Positions 1 through 7,149 of a DNA stretch of 38,240 nucleotides are shown in pieces; within the stretch, counting starts at the first letter, position 1; each line of letters starts with the position of its first letter. Position numbers and translations under genes: made by a program. This DNA comes from a virus, in IMG/VR virus record IMGVR_UViG_3300044516_000147, positions 1 through 38,240 of that record; one strand, written 5' to 3'. Below the pieces are notes generated by a model. The model did not search any database. It was given only the letters and a program-made list of their open reading frames with translations, and had not been told where the DNA came from.

Positions 1-240
1 TGGAAACCAAAACAAAGCAATGCAGACGATATGCAAGTTGGCGGTAACCACTATAAAGATATGGCAATACAACCTTGGACAGTAATGGAGTCTATACTAA
101 CTTATGAAGAGTTTGTAGGTTTTCTTAAAGGTAACATAATTAAGTATTCAATGAGAGACGGTAAGAAAGATCACTCTCAAGATGCAGGGAAGGCGGCACA
201 TTACATAGCTAAACTAGCTGAGGTACAGAGGGATGATTGA
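1..240 (+). CDS. DUF3310 family protein, 5' end cut by window edge
   Basis: Small phage protein of the DUF3310 family, often seen in phage early regions and of unsettled function (some databases label it nucleotide kinase, with little support). The visible sequence has the family signature: VGGNHYKD, then IQPW, then a GNIIKYSMR block and a Lys/Asp-rich stretch before a helix ending in AKLAEVQ. The frame is open to base 1 with no stop, and the first ATG (base 31) has no ribosome binding site and sits immediately before the family core. The real start therefore probably lies left of the window and the gene is 5'-partial. Its stop overlaps the next small gene by 8 bases. Family call fairly sure; function unknown. 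Confidence 0.8.
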   Translation, partial: WKPKQSNADDMQVGGNHYKDMAIQPWTVMESILTYEEFVGFLKGNIIKYSMRDGKKDHSQDAGKAAHYIAKLAEVQRDD

Positions 241-379
241 AAAGATTAAAGGTTGGTTTTGCCCACCGCATAAGTGTACAAAGTTCAGGCAGTATTATGG
301 ATTGAATTTAAAGATATGTGATGAGTGTAAAAAAGAAACTCCCTTATGGGAAGCAAACATAATAAAACATCAGAGATAA
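233..379 (+). CDS. 48-residue Cys-rich protein, possible zinc finger
   Basis: A short frame starting at ATG 233 and ending TAA 377-379, overlapping the end of the DUF3310 gene by 8 bases. A GAGGT ribosome binding site sits at 220-224, 8 bases before the start. The product has Cys at residues 10 and 15 (CPPHKC) and a CDEC pair at 29-32, four Cys in a spacing that could hold one zinc ion. It is basic in the middle and ends HQR. I do not recognise a family. The tight packing between two genes on the same strand and the paired Cys motifs favour a real gene. A role in protein or nucleic acid binding is only a guess. Confidence 0.6.
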   Translation: MIEKIKGWFCPPHKCTKFRQYYGLNLKICDECKKETPLWEANIIKHQR

Positions 380-383
380 TAAA

Positions 384-629
384 ATGAAAACGATAAGAGA
401 TAATATAAACATACCAACGGCAGATATAATAATAGACCTATTAACATCTTGGGAGCAATATCAAGACCATAAGTTTGATGAGCAGGTTAATGAAAGTATG
501 CCTATAATGTTAGACGCGGCGGCAGCTAGAATGTACGCATTGGTTAGAACGGTACGGTTTGCCACAATGGGTTTAATAATAACTAATTTAATGTGGATTT
601 TAAACGCAACAGGAGTATTACAATGGTAG
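384..629 (+). CDS. Hypothetical 81-residue protein with C-terminal membrane helix
   Basis: Unrecognised small protein. It begins four bases after the preceding stop. The N-terminal half is polar (NINIPTADIIIDLLTSWEQY), followed by an amphipathic region rich in Ala, and the last 25 residues are hydrophobic (FATMGLIITNLMWILNATGV), consistent with one transmembrane helix at the C-terminus and the bulk of the protein in the cytoplasm. Only a weak purine stretch precedes the ATG, so translation may depend on the upstream frame. It overlaps the next gene by 7 bases. C-terminally anchored small early phage proteins can act in host takeover or superinfection exclusion, but nothing here identifies the role. 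Confidence 0.55.
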   Translation: MKTIRDNINIPTADIIIDLLTSWEQYQDHKFDEQVNESMPIMLDAAAARMYALVRTVRFATMGLIITNLMWILNATGVLQW

Positions 630-913
630 ACGCTGAGCAGTTAGACTGGGTAGAAGAACTCGAAGAAGATGAAGAAGATGAAGAAGGGGTGTACGTACTA
701 GTAAGGATAGTAGAGAATGAATTAGGTATAGGACTTAGTGTACCAAATGACGAACCAAACAGAGACTATTTCATACATGTTATCGACTCTCTATATAAAA
801 ACACTACTATACATACCATAGAAAACCTAATTGAAAGTTGCAAACGAAGCGAAAGAAATGTATTAGCTAAAGAGATACGTGACTTTTTGGAAACCCCTAA
901 AACATTACACTAG
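623..913 (+). CDS. Hypothetical acidic 96-residue protein
   Basis: Unrecognised. I place the start at ATG 623 because AGGAG lies at 611-615, 7 bases upstream; an in-frame ATG at 593 has no such site and would add ten residues encoded inside the previous gene. The N-terminus is strongly acidic (runs of Glu and Asp between residues 11 and 21), followed by an alternating hydrophobic stretch (VYVLVRIV) and a C-terminal half with helices rich in Lys, Arg and Glu. The acidic head could mimic nucleic acid or contact a basic partner, as seen in some phage inhibitor proteins, but this is speculation. It overlaps the previous gene by 7 bases and is followed after 9 bases by the next. Confidence 0.6.
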   Translation: MVDAEQLDWVEELEEDEEDEEGVYVLVRIVENELGIGLSVPNDEPNRDYFIHVIDSLYKNTTIHTIENLIESCKRSERNVLAKEIRDFLETPKTLH

Positions 914-922
914 GAGAGAACT

Positions 923-1198
923 ATGAAAACCATATTATTTTTAATGTTATTAATGCCAACACTATCTATGGCAGCGTCACTTATCTTAACGCCTGGGCAA
1001 CCTATGCAAGCAATAGAACAAACAGCAGGGGGCTATACTATTATGGACATGGGAGGAAAAGGAAATACCCTTATACAAAATGTGGGAAATATGGAGATCA
1101 TTCATCACGGAGATTCTCCAGCAACAGTCATAATACATGAAGAGCCAGTGGGCGTTCCAACCCCATACAATCTAATCGACATGACCGGAGAAGAGTAG
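923..1198 (+). CDS. Small secreted or periplasmic protein with signal peptide
   Basis: The product begins with a classical Sec signal: MKTILFLMLLMPTLSMAA has a single Lys followed by a hydrophobic core, and the Ser-Met-Ala site suggests cleavage near residue 17 or 18. There is no Cys in the lipobox position, so it does not look like a lipoprotein. The mature part, about 73 residues, is rich in Gly, Met and Ile and ends acidic. An AGGAGAG ribosome binding site precedes the ATG closely. No family recognised. An exported product inside a replication operon is unusual. Similar small exported phage proteins sometimes block superinfection or disturb the envelope, but no motif here proves that. Its TAG shares one base with the GTG start of the next gene. 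Confidence 0.65.
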   Translation: MKTILFLMLLMPTLSMAASLILTPGQPMQAIEQTAGGYTIMDMGGKGNTLIQNVGNMEIIHHGDSPATVIIHEEPVGVPTPYNLIDMTGEE

Positions 1199-1527
1199 TG
1201 ACCCCAGAAGGAGTTATCAAGAAGCAAGTAAAAAGTATACTTGCTGAAGTAGGAGCATGGTATTGTATGCCTGTAGGCTCTGGTTATGGTAAGTCAGCTA
1301 TTCCAGATTTTATAATCTGTTATCAAGGATGTTTAATAGCTATAGAAACAAAAGCTGGCAACAAGCAAGCGACAGCTATACAGGCTAGAGAAATAGAAAG
1401 AATAAAAACTGCCAAGGGCTTTGCCTTTGTGATAAATGAAACTAACATAGGACACTTAAAAGAATGGTTATTATTGGAATTGACTTTGAAACCTACTACG
1501 CCAAGGATTACTCCCTTTCAAAAATAA
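1198..1527 (+). CDS. VRR-NUC domain nuclease
   Basis: Small stand-alone nuclease of the VRR-NUC branch of the PD-(D/E)xK superfamily, 109 residues, typical of phage versions. The core is visible: a Gly-Lys-Ser stretch followed by IPDFIICY (the catalytic Asp), then the ExK pair in AIETKAGNKQAT, then a conserved Gln and a helix carrying EIERI. Known family members act on branched or flap DNA, and phage members are thought to process replication or recombination intermediates. The start is GTG at 1198, sharing one base with the previous stop, because no better ATG exists. The last 64 bases overlap the polymerase start in another frame, so the extreme C-terminus may be poorly conserved. It sits directly upstream of the DNA polymerase, which fits a replication role. 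Confidence 0.85.
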   Translation: MTPEGVIKKQVKSILAEVGAWYCMPVGSGYGKSAIPDFIICYQGCLIAIETKAGNKQATAIQAREIERIKTAKGFAFVINETNIGHLKEWLLLELTLKPTTPRITPFQK

Positions 1528-3284
1528 GTACACAAGCATATGTAGATCACCCTCACTTCGAGGTTATCGGAGTTGCAGTAAGAGTTAATGACGAACCAAC
1601 TGAATGGTTTAGTGGCACGATGGAAGAGACAAAGGTCTGGTTAGATAAGTTTGACTGGGCAAATGCTTGGGTCTACGCACATAATGCCATGTTCGATGCG
1701 ACTATATTGACATGGAGGTTCGGTATAAAGCCTAAGTTGTGGATAGATACACTGTCTATGGCACGTGCTGTACATGGTACAGAAGTAGGTGGATCACTAG
1801 CTAAACTTGCTATTCATTATGGGCTAGGTGAGAAAGGCACAGAGGTTGTCAGTGCGCTAGGTAAACGTAGAGTAGACTTTACTGAGGAAGATTTAGATAA
1901 GTACGGAGAGTATTGTATTAATGATGTTGATCTTACTTATGGGCTATTCCTAAACTTAGCACCGCATTTTAGTAAGACCGAGATGAAGCTTATTGATATG
2001 ACCATACGTATGCATAGTGAACCCCAGTTTATCTTAGACATACCCACACTTGAAGACCATTTATACCATACTAAGAAACGTAAGGAAGAGCTGTTAAGTG
2101 CAAGCGGTATAGCTAAAGAAGACCTTATGAGCAACAATAAGTTTGCAGATATATTAAGATCCTATGGTGTTACCCCTCCACTAAAGATAAGCCCTGCTAC
2201 TGGTAAGGAAACTTACGCTTTCGCTAAGACAGATGAAGAGATGAAAGAGCTGTTAGACTTTCCAGACTTTGATGTTCAGGCTATTGTTGCTGCTAGGTTA
2301 GGTACTAAGTCTACATTGGAAGAGAGTAGAACAGAACGCTTTATAGAGATAGCCAATGCAGGTGGGGCTATGCCCATACCATTAAAGTATTATGGTGCTG
2401 AAGTCTCTGGGCGCTGGGCCGGGACGGATTTTTGTAACATGCAGAACCTCCCAAGGGCATCACCTATTAAACACGCTATACGCGCCCCAGAAGGTTACGT
2501 AATAGTAGGGGCGGACCTTAGTAACATTGAACTAAGGGTTAACATGCATTTCTCTGGGCAGTTGGACAAGCTTGATGTCATAAGGAGCGGACTAGACCTA
2601 TACAAGGAATTTGCTACTGTAGCTTTCGGAGTTGCCTATGAAGACGTTACTAAAGAGCAAAGATATATTTCAAAGACAGCTATACTTGGGTTGGGATTTG
2701 GGTCTTCCGCCCCAGTGCTAAGAAAGTCTATACAAAATGGATCTGGTGTGGACATAGGAGAAGCAGAAGCTAAAAGAATAGTAGATTTATACAGGGAAGA
2801 GCACTCAGGTGTTGTACAATCATGGAAGAATGGGGGAAAAGTTTTAAAAGACATACGGGATAACATTGCTTCTAAGTTTGGATCTATTAACTTGCCTGTG
2901 CACGGGCGAAAGGGGGTGTTAATGCCGTCTGGTTTGTATTTAAAATACCCTGATTTAAAAGAGTTTGATACCGACAAAGGTACTGAATGGAGTTATTCTA
3001 GTCATAGGGGGTCGAGACGTAAGATATATTCTTCAAAGTTGCACCAAAATTGCATACAAAGTCTAGCTAGGTGTATAATGGGTGAAGCAATGGTGAGAAT
3101 CACCAAGCGCTATAAGATCGCCCTCACTATCCATGATAGTTGTTATTGTGTAGTTCCTAAAGAGGAAGCTCAAGAGGCTTTTGATTTTATCATAGGGGAA
3201 TTATGCAAGGAACCTACATGGATGCCAGGAATACCGTTAGGCGCAGAGGGGGCATTTGGGGTAACCCTTAAAGAAGCAGGATAA
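1464..3284 (+). CDS. polA: Family A DNA polymerase with 3'-5' exonuclease domain
   Basis: Replicative phage DNA polymerase, 606 residues, about the size of exonuclease-plus-polymerase enzymes without a 5' nuclease domain. Exonuclease motifs: DFET at residues 7-10, HNAMFD at 73-78, and YCINDVD at 150-156, so proofreading should be intact. Polymerase motifs: SGRWAG at 315-320; motif A with catalytic Asp351 (DLSNIELR); motif B with Arg400, Lys404 and Leu408, ending GFG at 411-413; motif C IHDS at 556-559 with catalytic Asp558. Leu408 corresponds to E. coli Pol I residue 762, where Phe or Tyr is the usual alternative. Motif C carries Ser where HDE is common. The ATG at 1464 begins right at the exonuclease domain and lies inside the previous gene. 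A nuclease gene follows after 3 bases. Confidence 0.95.
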   Translation: MVIIGIDFETYYAKDYSLSKISTQAYVDHPHFEVIGVAVRVNDEPTEWFSGTMEETKVWLDKFDWANAWVYAHNAMFDATILTWRFGIKPKLWIDTLSMARAVHGTEVGGSLAKLAIHYGLGEKGTEVVSALGKRRVDFTEEDLDKYGEYCINDVDLTYGLFLNLAPHFSKTEMKLIDMTIRMHSEPQFILDIPTLEDHLYHTKKRKEELLSASGIAKEDLMSNNKFADILRSYGVTPPLKISPATGKETYAFAKTDEEMKELLDFPDFDVQAIVAARLGTKSTLEESRTERFIEIANAGGAMPIPLKYYGAEVSGRWAGTDFCNMQNLPRASPIKHAIRAPEGYVIVGADLSNIELRVNMHFSGQLDKLDVIRSGLDLYKEFATVAFGVAYEDVTKEQRYISKTAILGLGFGSSAPVLRKSIQNGSGVDIGEAEAKRIVDLYREEHSGVVQSWKNGGKVLKDIRDNIASKFGSINLPVHGRKGVLMPSGLYLKYPDLKEFDTDKGTEWSYSSHRGSRRKIYSSKLHQNCIQSLARCIMGEAMVRITKRYKIALTIHDSCYCVVPKEEAQEAFDFIIGELCKEPTWMPGIPLGAEGAFGVTLKEAG

Positions 3285-3287
3285 TAA

Positions 3288-3965
3288 ATGAAAATACCCG
3301 CATGGAGTTTTAGTTCAATTAAACTCTTTGATACTTGCCCTAAAAAGTATGAGTCAGAAAGAGTAACTAAAGAAGTGGGTTATCAAGAGACTGAAGCTAC
3401 CCTGTATGGGACAGAGCTGCACCTTGCTGCTGAAGAATACATCCGAGATGGTAAAGAGATCGATCCAAGGTTTAAGTTTATAAAGCCCTACCTAGACAAA
3501 CTCAATGCCATACCGGGGGAAAAGTTATGTGAAATAAAGTTGGGGGTAAAGAAACATGAGGGAAGATTGGTTGCTTGTGATTTTTTCGATGATGACGTTT
3601 GGTTCCGCGGTGTGGCTGATTTGGTCATACTCGATGGGGATAAAGCTTGGATTGTAGACTATAAATCTGGTAAAAGTGCTAAGTATGCGGATATAAAACA
3701 GTTAGCTTTAATGGCAGCTGCAATGTTTCTTAAACATCCAGAAATTAAAAAGATTAAAACGTCCTTGCTGTTTGTAGTATCTAGAGAGTTCATTAAAGAA
3801 GATTTTGTCAAAGAATGGGGGCTTGAGATCTTTAGCAAATATGATGAGTTGTTGACCCAACGAGAAATGGCGTATAATTCAGGCGTCTTTAATGCTAAAC
3901 CTAATGGGCTATGTCGCCAATGGTGTGGTACGTTAAGTTGTCCTCATAATGGGAAGAATAAATAA
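3288..3965 (+). CDS. Cas4/RecB-like PD-(D/E)xK exonuclease, possible Fe-S enzyme
   Basis: A 225-residue nuclease of the RecB/Cas4 type. The N-terminus has the family opening WSFSSIKLFDTCPKKY, then a GTELH motif, and the catalytic core is RGVADLVIL followed by IVDYKSGK, giving the Asp and the Asp-x-Lys pair, then a conserved Gln in IKQLAL. Cys17 together with Cys209, Cys213 and Cys218 at the C-terminus match the one-plus-three Cys arrangement that holds a 4Fe-4S cluster in Cas4 and AddB-type nucleases; whether a cluster forms here is inference. There is no cas1 or cas2 and no CRISPR array near, so a role in phage recombination or end processing is more likely than adaptation. It lies 3 bases after polA and shares one base with the next gene. 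Confidence 0.88.
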   Translation: MKIPAWSFSSIKLFDTCPKKYESERVTKEVGYQETEATLYGTELHLAAEEYIRDGKEIDPRFKFIKPYLDKLNAIPGEKLCEIKLGVKKHEGRLVACDFFDDDVWFRGVADLVILDGDKAWIVDYKSGKSAKYADIKQLALMAAAMFLKHPEIKKIKTSLLFVVSREFIKEDFVKEWGLEIFSKYDELLTQREMAYNSGVFNAKPNGLCRQWCGTLSCPHNGKNK

Positions 3966-4240
3966 TGCCTAAAACAAGTAAAGTAAAACTAGCTTATCAA
4001 GCTGAACGTCAAAAAGCCCCTGCGGAAGTAGCCGCTAGAGTGGCACGTAATAAAGCTAGACGTCATGCGATCGCCGCAGGTAAAGCTAAGGTGGGTGATG
4101 GAACCCAAGTTGATCATATAAGACCTTTAAATAAAGGCGGCAGTGCTAAAGATAGTAACACTCGTGTGGTGAGTACAGCAAAAAATGAAGGATGGCGTAA
4201 GACGTATCCAGAAATGTACGGAAAAAATAAAAAGAAATGA
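3965..4240 (+). CDS. Small HNH-type endonuclease
   Basis: A 91-residue basic protein with an HNH-like core: VDHIRPLNKGGSAKDSN followed by an Arg-Val-Val stretch and KNEGWR. The Asp-His pair and the two downstream Asn residues match the metal-binding beta-beta-alpha fold of HNH enzymes in the N-form (last His replaced by Asn). There are no zinc-binding Cys pairs. The N-terminal 45 residues are Ala/Lys/Arg-rich and probably helical, suitable for contacting DNA. The start shares a base with the preceding stop and the stop overlaps the next start (ATGA), so it is part of the operon rather than an obvious free-standing homing gene. Its target is unknown; processing of replication intermediates or host DNA would both fit. 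Confidence 0.8.
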   Translation: MPKTSKVKLAYQAERQKAPAEVAARVARNKARRHAIAAGKAKVGDGTQVDHIRPLNKGGSAKDSNTRVVSTAKNEGWRKTYPEMYGKNKKK

Positions 4241-4470
4241 TTATTAAAACGAGATCAGTTAGGCAACTAGCCAGAGACGCAGGTCTCAACGAAGAGCTTA
4301 TTGAACGCAATATGGAAGCCTTGTGTGATTTTACATGGCGTGTGGCAAAGAAAGAAAGAAAACAATGTAACAGTAGAGTGCGTAAGTGGTTGCTAAGCAA
4401 TGAGCTAGTTAAACCACCTTTAGTAGAGTTATTGAAAGACGAGGATGAAGAAGAGTACGACTTCATTTAA
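4237..4470 (+). CDS. Hypothetical 77-residue protein with acidic tail
   Basis: Unrecognised. The first 60 residues look helical with many basic side chains (SVRQLARDAGL, then RVAKKERKQ). The SVRQLARDAGLN stretch resembles the start of a small helix-turn-helix, but no second helix with a clear recognition pattern follows. The last dozen residues are almost entirely acidic (KDEDEEEYDFI), ending in an aromatic and Ile, reminiscent of acidic tails that bind partner proteins. Start and stop of the neighbouring HNH gene overlap as ATGA, so the two are likely co-translated. It is followed by a 53-base gap before the helicase gene. Confidence 0.6.
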   Translation: MIIKTRSVRQLARDAGLNEELIERNMEALCDFTWRVAKKERKQCNSRVRKWLLSNELVKPPLVELLKDEDEEEYDFI

Positions 4471-4523
4471 AGATATTTAAAGCGCGTCATCCCCGTAAGG
4501 GATTGTTAATAAAAAGGAAAATA

Positions 4524-7088
4524 ATGGAAATTATAGATAATAAAGCACTCGTGCTAAAAACACGAAACCCTGACAAGGTGACTCAGGTTATCCCTCAGTC
4601 TCATATAGTAAGTCAAACACAAACCCCGTCTGGTATAGGCTATGAAGTGGCGGTTAAATGGACATTGGCTAACGCTAAAATACTACAGAATCTAGGGTTT
4701 AAGAATGTGCCGTCCCCTATAGTGGGGCAGTACAACTGGCCTGGAATGTATAAACCTTTTGAACATCAAAAGGACACAGCGTCTTTCTTAACTCTTAATC
4801 AACGCGCCTTTTGTTTAAACGATATGGGGTGTGTAGACTCAGAAACAGAATATCTATCACCGACAGGTTGGAAGAAAATATCCGAATACCTTGAGGGGGA
4901 CGTAGCGCAATACATACCGGATACAGGAGCGATAGAGTTTGTGCCCCCTGAGGCGTATGTTAAAAAACCTTGCACAGATATGATTCACTTTAAAACTAAG
5001 TATGGCGTAGATCAAATGCTTAGTCCTGAACATCGTATGCTTGTATCTGATAATGCGTCTAAAACGAATAAGACTGCGGTTATGTCAGCTGCGTATATGC
5101 AGTATAGACATGATGCTAAACATAGAAAAGAAAAAATTATCCATGGAAGAGATACTGTAAGTTTCGCTCATGCGACTACCCCTGCTACCTACATAAGACC
5201 GTGGGGACAAGGGCTGGCAATAACCGATGCGGAACTAAGATTGCAAGTAGCAGTAATAGCGGATGGGCACTTTTCAGGAAACACCACTAGATGCGTTATG
5301 CGCTTAAAGAAAGAAAGGAAAGTAGAAAGATTAAGGGAGATACTAAAGGAGACAGGTATCACTTATGTAGAAACAACCCCAGAGTATGAATCAGCAGAGG
5401 GGTTTCATATATTTAAATTTGATTCCCCTATTAAGCTAAAGGAATTTGATGAAAGATTTTATAAATGTAGTGCCGAACAAATAGATATTATTTATAACGA
5501 GGTGCTTCATTGGGACGGGTGTATAAGAAAAGGTATTAAAGCTAATGAGTTTAGTTCTACATCAAGGGTATCGGCTGACTTTGTACAGATGGTATTTAAT
5601 AGTAAAGGACATATAGCTAGAATTACTGAAGATAAAAGAGAGAATAGAAACACATGCTATAACGTAACTATTAGAGAGCTAGGTAAACAGCACTTAGGAT
5701 ACTACTCTACAACGACTAAGACAGTGTTCGACTGTAAATCTACAGACGGGTTTAAATATTGTTTTACGGTGCCTTCTACGTTCTTGCTATTTCGTAGGAA
5801 CGGGTGTGTATTTGCATCAGGTAATACAGGCAAAACCATGAGTGTTATATGGGCAGCTGACTATCTAATGACTAAGAAAATTATTAAACGAGTATTAGTT
5901 ATATGCCCTCTATCTATTATGGACCCAGCATGGAGAGCAGACTTATTTAAAACGGCAATGCACCGTATGGTAGATATTGCCCATGGCTCCAGAGATAAAC
6001 GCATTAAAGTTATTAATTCCGATGCTGAGTTTGTAATTATTAATTATGATGGGATAGAGATAGTAGCTAATGAAATAGCTAAAGGGGGGTTTGACCTGAT
6101 TGTATGTGACGAAGCATCGGCGCTAAAGACACCAACTACTAAAAGATGGAAGACTTTAAATAGTTTGATTACCCAGCACACTTGGTTGTGGTTATTAACA
6201 GGAACACCAGCAGCGCAGTCGCCTATGGACGCCTATGGGTTAGCTAAAATGTTAAGACCTGATTCTGTGCCTAGATATATCGGTGCGTTTAAAGATCAAG
6301 TCATGTTAAAGATATCACAGTTTAAATATGTCCCCCGTCCTGAAGCACAAAGTATAGTGTACAAGGTACTCCAACCAGCAATCCGTTATACCAAAGAGGA
6401 ATGTTTAGACTTACCGGAGCTGACTTATACAGAAAGAGATACTCCAATAACGCCGCAACAAAGGAAGTATTACGATCTACTTAAAAAAGAAATGTTGTTT
6501 GAGGCGGCAGGAGAAGAAGTCAGTGCGGTTAACGCCGCAGTTAAAATGAATAAGCTCCTTCAGATATCATCTGGTGCAGCCTACTCCGATACAGGAGAAG
6601 TGGTAGAGTTTGATTGTTCGGTGCGGTTAAAAGAAATGACAGAGATAATTGAGCAAAGCAGTCATAAGGTTCTTATATTCGCTAATTTTAAACATGGCAT
6701 AGTCACCATCAAACGGCACTTAGATTCACTAGGTATAACGTCCGATGTTATTCACGGCGGTGTTACGGCTACTAACCGTACAAAAATATTTAACCAGTTT
6801 CAAATGGAGAAAGATCCACAAGTGCTTATTATCCAGCCGAAAGCTGCAGCTCATGGGGTAACACTACATGCGGCTAACACTATTATATGGTGGGGTCCGA
6901 TAACTAGTACAGAGACTTACCTTCAAGCTAATGCCAGAGTACATAGGCAGGGGCAAAAGAATCCATGTACAGTTGTACACTTAGTAGGTAGTTCTGTAGA
7001 ACGGTCTTTATATGCAAGCTTGACAAGTAAAACAGAAGCTCAAAACACTTTACTAAATATGTATAAAAATATATTTGGACTTATATAA
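4524..7088 (+). CDS. SNF2-type DNA helicase, interrupted by an intein in the P-loop
   Basis: Superfamily 2 helicase of the SNF2/DEAD type, probably working in phage replication or recombination. After removal of the intein (residues 103-434) the host protein is 522 residues. Motifs: a Gln-like FEHQKDTASF at 79-88; Walker A rebuilt as NDMG joined to TGKT; Walker B CDEAS; motif III LTGTPA; motif V AAAHGVTLHAA; motif VI QANARVHRQGQ. I start at ATG 4524 because AAGGA lies at 4514-4518; an upstream TTG in frame has no such support. The intein sits exactly inside the ATP-binding loop, so the helicase should be inactive until splicing is complete. The gene follows a 53-base gap and may be translated from its own signals. 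Function in vivo is inferred from the operon, between nucleases and DNA-binding proteins. Confidence 0.92.
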   Translation: MEIIDNKALVLKTRNPDKVTQVIPQSHIVSQTQTPSGIGYEVAVKWTLANAKILQNLGFKNVPSPIVGQYNWPGMYKPFEHQKDTASFLTLNQRAFCLNDMGCVDSETEYLSPTGWKKISEYLEGDVAQYIPDTGAIEFVPPEAYVKKPCTDMIHFKTKYGVDQMLSPEHRMLVSDNASKTNKTAVMSAAYMQYRHDAKHRKEKIIHGRDTVSFAHATTPATYIRPWGQGLAITDAELRLQVAVIADGHFSGNTTRCVMRLKKERKVERLREILKETGITYVETTPEYESAEGFHIFKFDSPIKLKEFDERFYKCSAEQIDIIYNEVLHWDGCIRKGIKANEFSSTSRVSADFVQMVFNSKGHIARITEDKRENRNTCYNVTIRELGKQHLGYYSTTTKTVFDCKSTDGFKYCFTVPSTFLLFRRNGCVFASGNTGKTMSVIWAADYLMTKKIIKRVLVICPLSIMDPAWRADLFKTAMHRMVDIAHGSRDKRIKVINSDAEFVIINYDGIEIVANEIAKGGFDLIVCDEASALKTPTTKRWKTLNSLITQHTWLWLLTGTPAAQSPMDAYGLAKMLRPDSVPRYIGAFKDQVMLKISQFKYVPRPEAQSIVYKVLQPAIRYTKEECLDLPELTYTERDTPITPQQRKYYDLLKKEMLFEAAGEEVSAVNAAVKMNKLLQISSGAAYSDTGEVVEFDCSVRLKEMTEIIEQSSHKVLIFANFKHGIVTIKRHLDSLGITSDVIHGGVTATNRTKIFNQFQMEKDPQVLIIQPKAAAHGVTLHAANTIIWWGPITSTETYLQANARVHRQGQKNPCTVVHLVGSSVERSLYASLTSKTEAQNTLLNMYKNIFGLI
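4830..5825 (+). other. Intein with LAGLIDADG homing endonuclease
   Basis: A 332-residue self-splicing element inside the helicase. Splice junctions read from the sequence: residue 1 is Cys (CVDSETEYLSPTG, block A) after MG, and the last residue is Asn in GCVFASGN, followed by Thr of the TGKT loop. Block B is LSPEH. The penultimate position is Gly rather than the usual His, a variation known in some active inteins. The +1 residue is Thr. Two endonuclease motifs are present, LQVAVIADG and YNEVLHWDG, each keeping the catalytic Asp before Gly, so the endonuclease may be active. Block F is the stretch around YCFTVPSTFLLF. No frameshift or stop is seen. Mobility into intein-free homologues at the P-loop codons is expected from known inteins of this kind. 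Confidence 0.9.
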
Positions 7089-7104
7089 CAAAGTATGCTA
7101 TCTT
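7075..7104 (+). promoter_or_regulatory. Candidate sigma70 promoter with extended -10
   Basis: TTGGAC at 7075-7080 and TATCTT at 7099-7104 are separated by 18 bases. The TGC just before the -10 box makes an extended -10. It overlaps the end of the helicase gene and would start transcription near 7111, ahead of the gene at 7150. Each box matches the consensus at four of six positions, so this is a candidate only. Confidence 0.4.
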
Positions 7105-7113
7105 ACACACAGC

Positions 7114-7130
7114 CTTACGAATTTCGTAAG
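7114..7130. promoter_or_regulatory. 17-bp palindrome in the leader, possible operator or hairpin
   Basis: CTTACGAA and TTCGTAAG form a perfect inverted repeat around one central T. It lies between the candidate -10 box and the AAAGGAG ribosome binding site (7137-7143) of the next gene, where a repressor dimer or an RNA hairpin could control expression. A small HTH gene lies two genes downstream and could be the binder, but this is inference. Confidence 0.5.
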
Positions 7131-7149
7131 AGAACCAAAGGAGACAAAA

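Noticed and set aside
4489-4503. Hairpin ATCCC/GGGAT upstream of the helicase as a terminator
   Set aside because: The stem is short and the bases after it are not a T-run.
4503-4523. TTG start for the helicase seven codons upstream
   Set aside because: No ribosome binding site precedes it, while ATG 4524 has AAGGA at good spacing.
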